Source of the DNA: Limnohabitans sp. 2KL-1
Lineage (GTDB): Bacteria > Pseudomonadota > Gammaproteobacteria > Burkholderiales > Burkholderiaceae_C
Assembly (NCBI RefSeq): GCF_003063435.1
Contig: NZ_NESL01000001.1
Span: forward strand, 620,001-684,000
DNA length: 64,000 nt
Direction: 5' to 3'
In this document: piece after piece, positions 54,636 to 64,000 of the stretch
How the letters are laid out: every line of letters begins with the position of its first letter
How positions within the stretch are numbered: position 1 is the first letter of the stretch
Notes under the pieces: model-generated
What the model saw: the letters and a program-made list of their open reading frames with translations, nothing else
Databases searched by the model: none
Told to the model about the DNA's origin: nothing
Position numbers and translations under genes: made by a program

Positions 54636-55268
54636 ATGAAGTCGATTAATTCTTTCCTGATCTCCGCCCTGTCGGCCGCTTTGCTGGCAGGCTCTGCCCT
54701 GGCTGCAGGCCCTGCGGCCCAACCGGCCAAGCCCGACCTGGCCAAAGGCGAGGCCATTTACACACAAGCTTGTGTGGCCTGCCACGCTGCAGACGGCAAT
54801 TCCGGCACGCCGGTCAACCCCAAGCTGGCCCAGCAGCACCCCGAATACCTGATGAAGCAATTGGCTGAATTCAAGTCCGGCAAACGTGCCAACGCTGTGA
54901 TGAGCGGCATGGTGGCCGCCTTGAGTGACGACGACATGCGCAACATCAGCTACTGGCTGGCGTCCAAGCAAGCTAAGCCTGGCTTTGCCAAGGAAAAAGA
55001 CACCGTGGCCATGGGTGAGCGCATTTACCGTGGTGGCATTCCAGATCGCCAGATTGCCGCTTGCGCCAGCTGCCACTCTCCCAATGGTGCAGGCATGCCT
55101 TCGCAATACCCCCGTTTGTCGGGTCAGCACGCTGAATACACCGCTGCTCAGTTGGTGTCGTTCCGTGAAGGCGTACGCAAGAACAACCTGCAAATGACGC
55201 AAGTTGCGGCCAAGATGAATGACCGTGAAATCAAGGCGGTGGCGGACTACATCGCTGGTCTTCGTTGA
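54636..55268 (+). CDS. Di-heme cytochrome c4
   Basis: A 210-residue periplasmic electron carrier that passes electrons from the bc1 complex to cytochrome oxidases. A signal peptide (SINSFLISALSAALLAGSALAA) is followed by two c-type heme sites: CVACH (46-50) and CASCH (143-147), each in a domain with a later methionine (VMSGMVAALS; LQMTQVAAKM) as axial ligand. ATG 54636 is used. It lies upstream of the resB-ccsB pair that makes cytochromes c. Confidence 0.95.
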   Translation: MKSINSFLISALSAALLAGSALAAGPAAQPAKPDLAKGEAIYTQACVACHAADGNSGTPVNPKLAQQHPEYLMKQLAEFKSGKRANAVMSGMVAALSDDDMRNISYWLASKQAKPGFAKEKDTVAMGERIYRGGIPDRQIAACASCHSPNGAGMPSQYPRLSGQHAEYTAAQLVSFREGVRKNNLQMTQVAAKMNDREIKAVADYIAGLR

Positions 55269-55375
55269 ATTTGAGACTGGCCTGCCTTGCGTTTGCCCTC
55301 TGGCTTCAGGGGGTTTTAAGCAACAGGCCCGTTGGCTCCGGCACAATTGAAGGCCCGGCCAGCACATGACACCCC

Positions 55376-55393
55376 AGGCCGGTTTTCCGGCCT
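55376..55393 (+). terminator. Possible terminator after cytochrome c4
   Basis: AGGCCGG, loop TTTT, CCGGCCT, followed by a T-rich TGTTTGTTTC. The T-tract is weak, so termination may be partial between the cytochrome c4 gene and resB. Confidence 0.55.
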
Positions 55394-55453
55394 TGTTTGT
55401 TTCTGGCGGGCACTGCCCCGCTTTTTGTTTGTCCGCCTCTTTTTGACTACCCC

Positions 55454-57580
55454 ATGACGACTGTTGCTTCCAGCCCAGAATCCGAGCGCGGCGCGCCCCG
55501 CGGACAGGCGGTGATGGAGTTGTTGTCGTCGATGCGGTTTGCGATTTCCCTGCTGACCATCATTTGCATCGCGTCGGTGATCGGCACGGTGCTCAAGCAA
55601 AACGAGCCCGTCAACAACTACATCAACCAGTTCGGGCCGTTTTGGGCAGAGGTGTTCTCGACCTTGAAGCTCAACGCCGTGTACAGCGCCTGGTGGTTCC
55701 TGCTGATCCTGGCGTTTTTGGTGGTCAGCACCAGTTTGTGCATTGCGCGCAACACGCCCAAGATTCTGTCGGACCTGAAAACCTACAAGGAAAACATCCG
55801 CGAGCAAAGCTTGAAGGCTTTTCACAACAAGGCCGAAGGTCATCTGACCGAGACCCCTGAAGCGGCCGCACAGCGCTTGGGTCAGTTGCTGGCCACAGGG
55901 GGCTGGAAGGTGCGTTTGCAGTCGCGCGACACCGCCGCTGGCCAAGGCTGGATGCTGGCGGCCAAGACGGGCGCGGCCAACAAGCTGGGTTACATCGCCG
56001 CGCACTCGGCCATTGTGCTGGTCTGTGTGGGTGGTTTGCTCGATGGTGACTTGATGGTGCGTGCCCAGATGTGGTTTGGGGGCAAGGCGATCTACAACGG
56101 CGGCGGCATGATCGCCGATGTGCCCGAACAGCACCGTTTGTCCGAGCGCAACCCGGCCTTTCGCGGCAACCTGATGGTGGCTGAAGGCACGGCGTCGGGC
56201 ACGGCCATCCTGAACCAGTCCAACGGCATCTTGTTGCAGGAACTGCCCTTTGTCATCGAGCTGAAAAAATTCATCGTCGAGTACTACTCGACCGGCATGC
56301 CCAAGCTGTTTGCCAGCGACATCATCATCCACGACAAGGCCACAGGCGAGAAAAAAGAAGCCCGTGTGGAGGTGAACCACCCGGCCAGTTTCAAGGGCAT
56401 CGAGATTTACCAGTCCAGTTTTGACGATGGTGGCTCCAGTGTGCAGCTGCAGGCCATGCCCATGACGGCGGCAACCCAGGCTTTTGTGGTGGATGGCACG
56501 GTGGGTGGCAGCACCGAGCTGACCAACGGGGCCGACAAGATGACCCTGGAGTTCACCGGCTTGCGCGTCATCAACGTCGAGAACATGTCGGGCAGCGAAG
56601 GTCCCAATGGCCAGGGCGTGGATGTGCGCAAGGTGGATTTGGGCAGTGCCATCGACCAGCGCCTGGGCTCGGGCCACAAGACCAGCAAAACCAAAGTGCT
56701 GCGCAACGTGGGCCCCAGCGTGAGCTACAAGCTGCGCGACGCAGCAGGTCAGGCCCGTGAATACAACAACTACATGTTGCCTGTCGATGCGGGCGATGGC
56801 GTGCCGGTGTTTTTGCTGGGCATGCGCGAGACCCCCAGCGAGCCTTACCGCTACCTGCGCCCACCTGCCGATGAAAACGGCGAGCTGGCGGGCTTTGTCC
56901 GTCTGCGTGCCGCGCTGGACACCCCCGCTTTGCGTGAGCGTGCCGTGCAGCGTTATGCGCGACAGGCGGTTGACCCCAAACGCCCCGAGCTGACCCAGCA
57001 ATTGGCCGATTCAGCCGCTCGCGCACTGGGGCTCTTTGCCGGACTGGAGTCGGTCAAGGACAAAAAAGTGGCGGGTTTGCAGGCGTTGGCCGATTTTCTG
57101 GAAGCCAATGTGCCCGAGGCGGAGCGCCCTCGTGCGGGTGAGATGTTTGTGCGCATCCTGAATGGGGCCTTGCTGGAGCTGGACGCGGTGGCGCGTGAGC
57201 AGGCGGGGGTCAAACCCTTGCCTCAGGACAAGCAGTCGGGCTTCATGTCGCAAGCCTTGCTGGCTTTGAGCGATGCGCCTTTTTACCCCGCGCCCATGAC
57301 CTTCCTGCTCAAGGATTTCAAGCAGGTGCAGGCCAGCGTGTTCCAGGTGGCCAGAGCCCCGGGCCAGAATGTGGTTTATCTGGGCTGCTTTTTCCTGATC
57401 CTGGGTGTTTTTGCGATGCTCTATGTGCGCGAGCGTCGTCTGTGGGTGTGGCTCTCGCCCCAGGCAGACGGCAGCCACGCCACCATGGCCATGTCGTCCA
57501 ACCGCAAGACGATGGATGTGGACCGTGAATTTAATCAACTGACTGCCCGTTTGCTGGGCCGCTCCGAGAACGCCAAATGA
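55454..57580 (+). CDS. resB: Cytochrome c biogenesis protein ResB (System II)
   Basis: A 708-residue membrane protein of the System II (Ccs) heme-handling complex. N-terminal helices (AISLLTIICIASVIGTVLKQNE; SAWWFLLILAFLVVSTSLCIARN) flank a large periplasmic region, and a C-terminal helix (VVYLGCFFLILGVFAMLYVRERRLWV) ends near residue 675. The family phrase KQNEPVNNYINQFGPFW is present. ATG 55454 is chosen. The stop overlaps ccsB by ATGA. Confidence 0.94.
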   Translation: MTTVASSPESERGAPRGQAVMELLSSMRFAISLLTIICIASVIGTVLKQNEPVNNYINQFGPFWAEVFSTLKLNAVYSAWWFLLILAFLVVSTSLCIARNTPKILSDLKTYKENIREQSLKAFHNKAEGHLTETPEAAAQRLGQLLATGGWKVRLQSRDTAAGQGWMLAAKTGAANKLGYIAAHSAIVLVCVGGLLDGDLMVRAQMWFGGKAIYNGGGMIADVPEQHRLSERNPAFRGNLMVAEGTASGTAILNQSNGILLQELPFVIELKKFIVEYYSTGMPKLFASDIIIHDKATGEKKEARVEVNHPASFKGIEIYQSSFDDGGSSVQLQAMPMTAATQAFVVDGTVGGSTELTNGADKMTLEFTGLRVINVENMSGSEGPNGQGVDVRKVDLGSAIDQRLGSGHKTSKTKVLRNVGPSVSYKLRDAAGQAREYNNYMLPVDAGDGVPVFLLGMRETPSEPYRYLRPPADENGELAGFVRLRAALDTPALRERAVQRYARQAVDPKRPELTQQLADSAARALGLFAGLESVKDKKVAGLQALADFLEANVPEAERPRAGEMFVRILNGALLELDAVAREQAGVKPLPQDKQSGFMSQALLALSDAPFYPAPMTFLLKDFKQVQASVFQVARAPGQNVVYLGCFFLILGVFAMLYVRERRLWVWLSPQADGSHATMAMSSNRKTMDVDREFNQLTARLLGRSENAK

Positions 57581-58887
57581 CGACAGTGACTTTGAATCCG
57601 GGTTATTTTTCAAGCCGCACGGCGCTGGACTGGGGCTTTGCCTTGCTGGCACTGCTGGGTACGGTGTTTGCGTTCACCCGCTATCAGCACGCGATGGACG
57701 TGTACGAGCAAGCCATATTGGTGGGCAGCTTGCCCGCCGTGGTCTGGCTGGCCTGGTTTTGGCAACCTTTGCGAACCTTGATGTTGGTGGTGACGGGCTT
57801 GTCCCTGTTCGCCATTTTTTCGTACCAGGGTGATCTGGCACGAGCCGAGCAGGTGTTCTTCCTCAAGTATTTCCTGTCCAGCCAGTCCGCCATCTTGTGG
57901 ATGAGCATGGTGTTTTTCATCAGCACCACCTTTTACTGGTTGGGCATGTTTGTGCGTGGACAGGGCGATGCCCTGGAGTCTCTGGGGTCGCGCATGGCTT
58001 GGGTGGGCGTGGGCCTGGCCTTGATCGGCACATTGGTGCGCTGGTACGAGAGCCACCAGATCGGCCCGGACATCGGGCACATCCCGGTCAGCAATCTGTA
58101 CGAAGTTTTCGTCATGTTCTGCTGGATGACCGCTGTGTTTTACCTGTACTACGAAGCGCAGTACAAGACCCGGGCCCTGGGCGCTTTTGTGATGCTGGTG
58201 GTCAGTGCGGCCGTGGGCTTTTTGCTCTGGTACACCTTGGTGCGCGAGGCGCATGAAATCCAGCCACTGGTGCCTGCGTTGAAAAGCTGGTGGATGAAGC
58301 TTCACGTGCCGGCCAACTTCATCGGCTACGGCACCTTTGCGCTGGCGGCCATGGTGGCGTTTGCTTACCTGATCAAGCAGCAGGCCACGGAGACACGCTG
58401 GTACAAGCTGGCGCCTTTGTGGTTGCTGGGCATCGTCCTCTGTTTCGAGCCTGTCGTGTTCCGCAAGTCGCCGACCGAGGGTGGCGGCAGCTACTGGATG
58501 GTGTATTTCGGGATTTCGGCGCTGATTGTGGCGGGCATTTTGGGTGCTCGCCGTCGCATTGCAGAGCGCTTGCCCTCTTTTGAAATCCTGGACGATGTGA
58601 TGTACAAATCCATCGCCGTGGGCTTTGCTTTCTTCACCATCGCCACGGTGCTGGGTGCCCTGTGGGCAGCCGAGGCCTGGGGGGGCTACTGGAGCTGGGA
58701 CCCGAAAGAAACCTGGGCCCTGATTGTGTGGCTCAACTACGCATCATGGCTGCACATGCGCTTGATGAAGGGTTTGCGTGGCACGGTGGCCGCTTGGTGG
58801 GCCTTGATGGGGTTGGCGGTGACGACCTTTGCCTTCCTGGGGGTCAACATGTTTTTGAGCGGCTTGCACAGCTACGGCACGTTGTAA
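57577..58887 (+). CDS. ccsB: Cytochrome c biogenesis protein CcsB/CcsA (System II)
   Basis: A 436-residue heme-handling protein that with ResB exports heme and attaches it to CxxCH sites of apocytochromes. Several membrane helices surround the WWD-type heme loop, here WGGYWSWDPKETWALIVWL at about 367-385. The start overlaps the resB stop. The nearby cytochrome c4 is a likely client. Confidence 0.95.
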   Translation: MTTVTLNPGYFSSRTALDWGFALLALLGTVFAFTRYQHAMDVYEQAILVGSLPAVVWLAWFWQPLRTLMLVVTGLSLFAIFSYQGDLARAEQVFFLKYFLSSQSAILWMSMVFFISTTFYWLGMFVRGQGDALESLGSRMAWVGVGLALIGTLVRWYESHQIGPDIGHIPVSNLYEVFVMFCWMTAVFYLYYEAQYKTRALGAFVMLVVSAAVGFLLWYTLVREAHEIQPLVPALKSWWMKLHVPANFIGYGTFALAAMVAFAYLIKQQATETRWYKLAPLWLLGIVLCFEPVVFRKSPTEGGGSYWMVYFGISALIVAGILGARRRIAERLPSFEILDDVMYKSIAVGFAFFTIATVLGALWAAEAWGGYWSWDPKETWALIVWLNYASWLHMRLMKGLRGTVAAWWALMGLAVTTFAFLGVNMFLSGLHSYGTL

Positions 58888-58963
58888 TGGGGCAGGCGTC
58901 AGACACTGGCGCCTGGCCGTACGCGCTCAGGAAATTTCGGGGCCTGCGTGAAATGGGGCTTGA

Positions 58964-59365
58964 TCAAAGCGCCGGCGGTGAACCTGCGCGTGCATCGTAT
59001 TGGCGGAATCCGCTGGCGATCGCATCGAGCAATTCAGTGGTTCTGAAAGGTTTCCACAAAAAAGTGATGGCGTTTGATTGTTGGGCCGCCAAGGTTTCGT
59101 GCGGCAGGCTTTCTCCGCTCATGAAAATCACCGGTATGTCGTCCCCTGTCTTGACCAGATGCGACTGCAATTCGACCCCGGTCATCTTGGGCATGCGGAC
59201 GTCCAGCAGCATCACCCGCCTTTCCTTGGACTTTTCGCAAGCAAGATAAGCCTGAGCGCCGTCGTGGGTGCGCACCTTGAAACCATAGGACTCCAAAACC
59301 ATCACCAGCATGCGACGCACGTCTTCATCGTCATCAACGACCTCGATAAAGTCTTGGGCATCCAT
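58964..59365 (-). CDS. Single-domain response regulator (FixJ-type receiver)
   Basis: A 133-residue receiver-only protein. The acidic pocket (DDDED near residues 11-15), the phospho-acceptor D55 in LLDVRMPKMTG, S83 in FMSGE and K105 in FLWKPFRTTELLDAI are all present, so it should be phosphorylated. The pattern (RMPKMTG, LWKPF) is of the FixJ/NarL-like class. No kinase gene and no output domain are adjacent; it converges with ccsB and diverges from msrP. Its partner is unknown. Confidence 0.9.
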   Translation of the reverse strand: MDAQDFIEVVDDDEDVRRMLVMVLESYGFKVRTHDGAQAYLACEKSKERRVMLLDVRMPKMTGVELQSHLVKTGDDIPVIFMSGESLPHETLAAQQSNAITFLWKPFRTTELLDAIASGFRQYDARAGSPPAL

Positions 59366-59572
59366 ATAAAGCTATAAAAATGAGATCAAAAGTCGATTTT
59401 AACGAGATCAAGATTTAAACGCGAAAATCATTAACCCTCTTGGTTATGGGGGTATATTTTCCTTGTGCCAGATCAATTTGCAAGGGCTTGCTGGGGCTGT
59501 TGTGGTGTGTTTGGGCACAAAAGATCTGAAAAGTTGACAATGATCCGACAGAAATTCTGCACGGAACGGTTC

Positions 59573-60568
<996 letters not shown>

Positions 60569-60614
60569 TGCGACCTGGCTTTGTTTGGGCTTCGCTCGCC
60601 GCAGCCTTGCCCGC

Positions 60615-61223
60615 ATGAGGGCGTGGCTGCGGCACCCCGCCGCCTGGTGGGCGCTGCTGGTGCTGGGCCTCACGCCCCTGGCCTGGCTGGTCCTGCAAAC
60701 GCTGCAAGACCAGTTGGGGGCCAACCCCGCCGAAACCCTGATCCGCGCCACCGGCGACTGGACGCTGCGCGCCCTGTGCGTGGTGCTGGCCGTGACGCCG
60801 CTGCGCACCGCGCTCGGCTGGCCTGAGCTGGCACGTTTTCGGCGCATGCTGGGTTTGCTGGTGTTTGGCTACGCGGGGCTGCACCTGCTGTGTTACGCGG
60901 TCTTTGACATGGGGCTGGAGTGGGCCGACATGGCCCAAGACATCGCCAAACGCCCGTTCATTCTGGTGGGCTTCACCGCCTTCGTGATCTTGCTGGCGCT
61001 GGCGGCCACATCCTTCAACCGCGCCATGCGCTGGCTGGGTGGGCGGCGCTGGCAAATGCTGCACCGGGGTGTTTATGCGGTGGCCGGGCTCGCCGTGCTG
61101 CACTTTTGGTGGATGCGCTCGGGCAAACAGAACTTTGCCGAGGTGCTGGTCTATGCGGGCGTGCTGGCGGGCTTGCTCGGTTGGCGGGTCTGGCGAACGC
61201 TCAGGCGTTGGTCAAAACGTTGA
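60615..61223 (+). CDS. msrQ: Heme-binding membrane subunit MsrQ
   Basis: A 202-residue inner-membrane b-type cytochrome (YedZ) that passes electrons from quinol or flavin to MsrP. About six helices are visible, starting WWALLVLGLTPLAWLVLQTLQD; heme ligand histidines lie in FGYAGLHLLCYAVFD and RWQMLHRGVYAVAGLAVLHFWWM. A TTG at 60585 would extend the N-terminus by ten residues; ATG 60615 is preferred. The gap to msrP is 46 bases. A palindrome overlaps its stop codon. Confidence 0.93.
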   Translation: MRAWLRHPAAWWALLVLGLTPLAWLVLQTLQDQLGANPAETLIRATGDWTLRALCVVLAVTPLRTALGWPELARFRRMLGLLVFGYAGLHLLCYAVFDMGLEWADMAQDIAKRPFILVGFTAFVILLALAATSFNRAMRWLGGRRWQMLHRGVYAVAGLAVLHFWWMRSGKQNFAEVLVYAGVLAGLLGWRVWRTLRRWSKR

Positions 61224-61237
61224 TTTATCTATCAACG
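61218..61237. promoter_or_regulatory. Palindrome CGTTGAT-ttatct-ATCAACG upstream of yjjJ-like gene
   Basis: A perfect 7-bp inverted repeat with a 6-base spacer overlaps the msrQ stop and lies 63 bases upstream of the HipA-family gene. Downstream is TTGACA at 61269-61274 and TATCTA at 61291-61296, a possible promoter with 16-base spacing. The palindrome may be an operator for the HipA-family protein's own HTH domain, or a weak terminator of msrQ. Confidence 0.45.
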
Positions 61238-61299
61238 ATAACCCCTTTATATTTGAAAATATTGTTTTTTGACAAGGGTTTGGGTTAAAGTATCTATTA

Positions 61300-62643
61300 A
61301 TGAATGATGCTTCTTTACCCCTTCAAACGGCTTTGCACCAGTTGCTGGCGAGGACGCCGGAGCTGACCGCTGCCCAATTGCAGGTGGCCACAGGCAAGAG
61401 CCAGCCCAGCATTTCGCTGGCACTCAAGGCTTTGGGGCTGGGGCAGCCGAACGGGGCGGTGCACCGCCTGGGGGCTGCACGCAGCTCGCGCTATGCACTG
61501 ACACAAAGCATTCAAGGCTTGCCGGCCCGTCACGCGCTGCTGTGCGACGGGCCTGACGGGGTGCCGCAGCACTTTGGTGAGTTGACTTACCTGAGCGGTG
61601 ACAGGGTGCATGTGCGCAGTGGCCCGCACGAGTGGTTGACGCAAGGCGGCTTGCCCTGGTTTCTGACGCCGCTGCAGCCTCAGGGCTTTTTGGGCCGTGA
61701 ACTGGCCCGTTTGCGGCCGGACTTTCCGGCCGATCCCGAGCGCTGGTCATTGGCGCAGCTGCTCTACTTTGTGGTTAACCATGTGCGCGACCCGAGCGGT
61801 GCATTCGGGGTGGACGGCCCCGCCCTGTCGGTGCCCGACGCTGTGCGCAGCGAGGCGCCATCTCTGGCCGATGCGTGTGATCAGTTGGCGGCGCAGGCAG
61901 GCATCAGCTTGCCCGCAGGATCATCGGCGGCGGGTGAACAGCCGAAGTTTTTGCTGCGGGAACCCGACGGTACACGCTGGATCGTCAAGTTCAGCCCGCC
62001 CCGCGGTACGCCCTTTGGTGAGCGCTGGCACGCCTTGTTGCACCTTGAAAAATTGGCTTTGGATGTGTTGCAGGGTCATGGTGTGGCCTGTGCCGACACC
62101 CGGATGGTGGAAACGGCCACACGCACTTTTTTGCTGTCGAGGCGGTTTGACCGCAGTGCGCTGTTTGGCTACCGCCATCTGGTGGCCGCTGCGGCCGTGC
62201 ACGACCACTTTGTCCGTGCGCCGCGCCAGCACTGGGTGGGCACCTGCCGTGCGCTACTGGGGCAAGCCTTGCTGAGTCCGCAAGGCGTGGACACTGCGGC
62301 GCAGGCTTTTCTGTTTGGGCAGTTCATCGGCAACACCGACATGCACTTTGGCAACCTGTCATTTTTCGTGGACAACGTGGCCCGCCCCCATTTTGAAGTG
62401 ACCCCGATCTACGACATGCTGCCCATGATGTGGCGCCCCAGCATCCACAGCGGCAGTCTGGACGCTGACCCCTTGCGCCAGCCCCCGGTTTTGGCGGGTT
62501 TCGCCGCTCAGGCCGATGCAGTGCGTGACTGGGCCGTGGATTACTGGCAGCGTGCTGCGGCCATGCGCACACTGGGTCCGGCGTTGCAGTCGGTATGCGA
62601 AGTCAATGCACAGCGTTTGAAAACCCGGTTTGCCGGGCTGTGA
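61300..62643 (+). CDS. HipA-family protein of YjjJ/HipH type, with N-terminal HTH
   Basis: A 447-residue protein similar to E. coli YjjJ: an N-terminal winged-helix-like segment (ELTAAQLQVATGKSQPSISLALKALGLG, about 20-48) is fused to a HipA-type kinase fold. Nucleotide-binding and catalytic motifs are GEQPKFLL (212-219), K230, the catalytic loop GNTDMHFGN (344-352) and the metal site in IYDMLPMMW (370-378). Unlike classical hipBA, no separate HipB gene is next to it. It may act as a stand-alone toxin or regulator; its target is unknown. It converges with lysA at a 10-base gap. Confidence 0.88.
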   Translation: MNDASLPLQTALHQLLARTPELTAAQLQVATGKSQPSISLALKALGLGQPNGAVHRLGAARSSRYALTQSIQGLPARHALLCDGPDGVPQHFGELTYLSGDRVHVRSGPHEWLTQGGLPWFLTPLQPQGFLGRELARLRPDFPADPERWSLAQLLYFVVNHVRDPSGAFGVDGPALSVPDAVRSEAPSLADACDQLAAQAGISLPAGSSAAGEQPKFLLREPDGTRWIVKFSPPRGTPFGERWHALLHLEKLALDVLQGHGVACADTRMVETATRTFLLSRRFDRSALFGYRHLVAAAAVHDHFVRAPRQHWVGTCRALLGQALLSPQGVDTAAQAFLFGQFIGNTDMHFGNLSFFVDNVARPHFEVTPIYDMLPMMWRPSIHSGSLDADPLRQPPVLAGFAAQADAVRDWAVDYWQRAAAMRTLGPALQSVCEVNAQRLKTRFAGL

Positions 62644-62653
62644 TGCAGCCAGA

Positions 62654-63943
62654 TCAGACCAGCTGTTCCAGCGCAAAGGTGTCAAACGCCGATTCGCGCT
62701 GACGGATCAGGTGGGCGTTTGTGCCGTCTACCAAAATTTCGGCGGCGCGGCCTCGGGTGTTGTAGTTGCTGGCCATGCTCATGCAGTAGGCACCTGCTGA
62801 CAGGACGGCGAGCACGTCACCGGCTTGCACCAGCAACTGGCGGTCGCGGCCGATCCAGTCGCCGCTCTCGCACACGGGGCCCACGATGTCGTACACCTCG
62901 CCAGTACCTTCACTCGTGCGGGGGGTGACCGGCACGATTTGGTGAAACGCCTGGTACATGGCCGGGCGGGGCAGGTCGTTCATGGCGGCGTCGACGATGC
63001 AAAAGTTCTTTTGCTCACCGGGCTTCAGATACAGCACCTCGGTCAGGCACACGCCGGCATTGCCCACCAGTGAGCGGCCTGGCTCAATCATGATCTGGCG
63101 CTGGCCGTAGCCGCGTGCATCCAGCTTGGCCAGCAACTGTGCCCACAGCGCATCGGCTTCGGGCGGTGTGTCGCCGTTGTAGTTGATGCCCAAGCCGCCG
63201 CCAAAGTCGATGTGTTGAATCGGGATGCCTGCTGCCTCAATCTCACCTACCAAATCCAGCACGCGGTCCATGGCGTCCAGATAGGGCGTGGTTTCTGTGA
63301 TTTGCGAGCCAATGTGGCAGTCGATACCCACGACCTTCAGGCCCTTTAGGCTGGCCGCATGGCGGTAGGCGCGCAAGGCATCTTCGTGGGCAATGCCGAA
63401 TTTGTTGCCTTTGAGGCCCGTCGAGATGTAGGGGTGGGTCTTCGCGTCCACATTGGGGTTAACGCGCAAGCTGACCGGTGCTTTCAGATTCAAGCTGACC
63501 GCCACTTCGCTGAGCACATCGAGTTCGGCTTCGCTTTCCACGTTGAAGCAGCCAATGCCCACTTGCAGCGCCTGCTTCATCTCGGCGCGTGTTTTACCCA
63601 CACCTGAAAAAATAACTTTGGCCGGGTCAGCGCCTGCCGCCAGCACGCGGGCCAGTTCGCCACCTGAGACGGTGTCAAAACCACAACCGGCATCGGCAAA
63701 GACCTGCAGCACGGCCAGGGTGGAGTTGGCTTTCATGGCGTAGCAAATTTGGGCCTTGCGCCCGGCAAAGCCGCGTTGGTAGGCGGCCAGTGCCGACAAC
63801 ATGGCGGCTTTGGAATACACGAACAGGGGCGTGCCGTGTTCACGCGCCAGGTCAGACAGGCGCACGCCCTCCACCATGAGTTGATCGCCTGCATAAGCGA
63901 TGTGGGGTTGGCCGGGCAGGGTGGCGTTGAGCGATGCGGTCAT
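62654..63943 (-). CDS. lysA: Diaminopimelate decarboxylase
   Basis: A 429-residue PLP enzyme that makes lysine from meso-diaminopimelate, the last step of the pathway. The PLP lysine is K71 in CYAMKANSTLAV; the fold-III glycine-rich stretch GGGLGINY and the late VGPVCESGDWIGR (cysteine from the neighbouring subunit of the dimer) are complete. The start at 63943 matches the family N-terminus. A short minus-strand frame ending at 63957 may belong to the lipoprotein gene that often precedes lysA. Confidence 0.97.
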   Translation of the reverse strand: MTASLNATLPGQPHIAYAGDQLMVEGVRLSDLAREHGTPLFVYSKAAMLSALAAYQRGFAGRKAQICYAMKANSTLAVLQVFADAGCGFDTVSGGELARVLAAGADPAKVIFSGVGKTRAEMKQALQVGIGCFNVESEAELDVLSEVAVSLNLKAPVSLRVNPNVDAKTHPYISTGLKGNKFGIAHEDALRAYRHAASLKGLKVVGIDCHIGSQITETTPYLDAMDRVLDLVGEIEAAGIPIQHIDFGGGLGINYNGDTPPEADALWAQLLAKLDARGYGQRQIMIEPGRSLVGNAGVCLTEVLYLKPGEQKNFCIVDAAMNDLPRPAMYQAFHQIVPVTPRTSEGTGEVYDIVGPVCESGDWIGRDRQLLVQAGDVLAVLSAGAYCMSMASNYNTRGRAAEILVDGTNAHLIRQRESAFDTFALEQLV

Positions 63944-63956
63944 GGGCGGGGGAGGT

Positions 63957-64000
63957 TTAAAGCAGGCAAAGGGGTGGCAGTTCAGAAACAGGAATCACGG
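63957..64000 (-). CDS. Possible 3' end of an upstream minus-strand gene
   Basis: A minus-strand frame is open from the window edge to a TAA at 63957-63959, 13 bases before the lysA start. In many Betaproteobacteria a small lipoprotein gene (lptM-like) lies just ahead of lysA, so this could be its tail; with only about 14 codons visible the call is weak. Confidence 0.25.
   Translation of the reverse strand, partial: VIPVSELPPLCLL

Overview
The window looks like chromosome of a Burkholderiales bacterium, most probably a Comamonadaceae of the Limnohabitans/Rhodoferax/Hydrogenophaga kind. This rests on GC-rich coding bias, a Gram-negative trimeric porin, several Bug-type periplasmic binding proteins, System II cytochrome c biogenesis (ResB/CcsB), Coq7, MsrPQ and a betaproteobacterial type II secretion cluster. 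The genus is an inference and was not tested. No rRNA, tRNA, CRISPR array, prophage or intact transposase was recognised.

Layout. 1-8.6 kb: end of an amino-acid ABC ATPase gene; a repeat-mosaic gap; pyrC and a DUF3025 gene; htpX; a DMT exporter; a compact ATPase / FtsX-type permease / DUF3299 operon whose permease carries a His-rich loop (possible zinc link); and a convergent 5'-nucleotidase. 8.7-20.9 kb: a type II secretion cluster on the minus strand in the order G-H-I-J-K-L-M-N-D-E-(MipA/OmpV-like)-F, with a short gspC divergent from gspG. Most junctions are ATGA or TGATG overlaps. 21-25.9 kb: ilvA with a terminator-like leader, a 21-unit heptamer repeat array, an OsmC protein, coq7 and a porin. 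26-36.3 kb: a Bug binding protein, a DUF3047 lipoprotein and a seven-gene oligopeptide-type ABC operon with two binding proteins and an M20 amidohydrolase. 36.4-42.8 kb: a tripartite tricarboxylate transporter operon (tctC-tctB-tctA plus a second binding protein) divergent from its tctDE two-component system.

42.9-50.2 kb holds central carbon metabolism: zwf-hexR on the minus strand, divergent from tal-pgi, followed by groES-groEL under a textbook CIRCE operator. 50.2-64 kb: a HTH/receiver-like regulator, two tandem lipid A type acyltransferases, an alpha/beta hydrolase, engB, cytochrome c4 with resB-ccsB, a lone receiver protein, msrPQ, a stand-alone HipA-family protein (YjjJ type) and lysA.

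The least ordinary signals are these: the outer-membrane protein gene embedded between gspE and gspF; the His-rich-loop ABC trio; the same heptamer (ACGCTCA/ACGCCCA) at three separate intergenic sites (22.9, 39.0 and 49.8 kb), two of them inside operons; the hairpin leader of ilvA; and the palindrome mosaic upstream of pyrC. None is proven here to be a new system.
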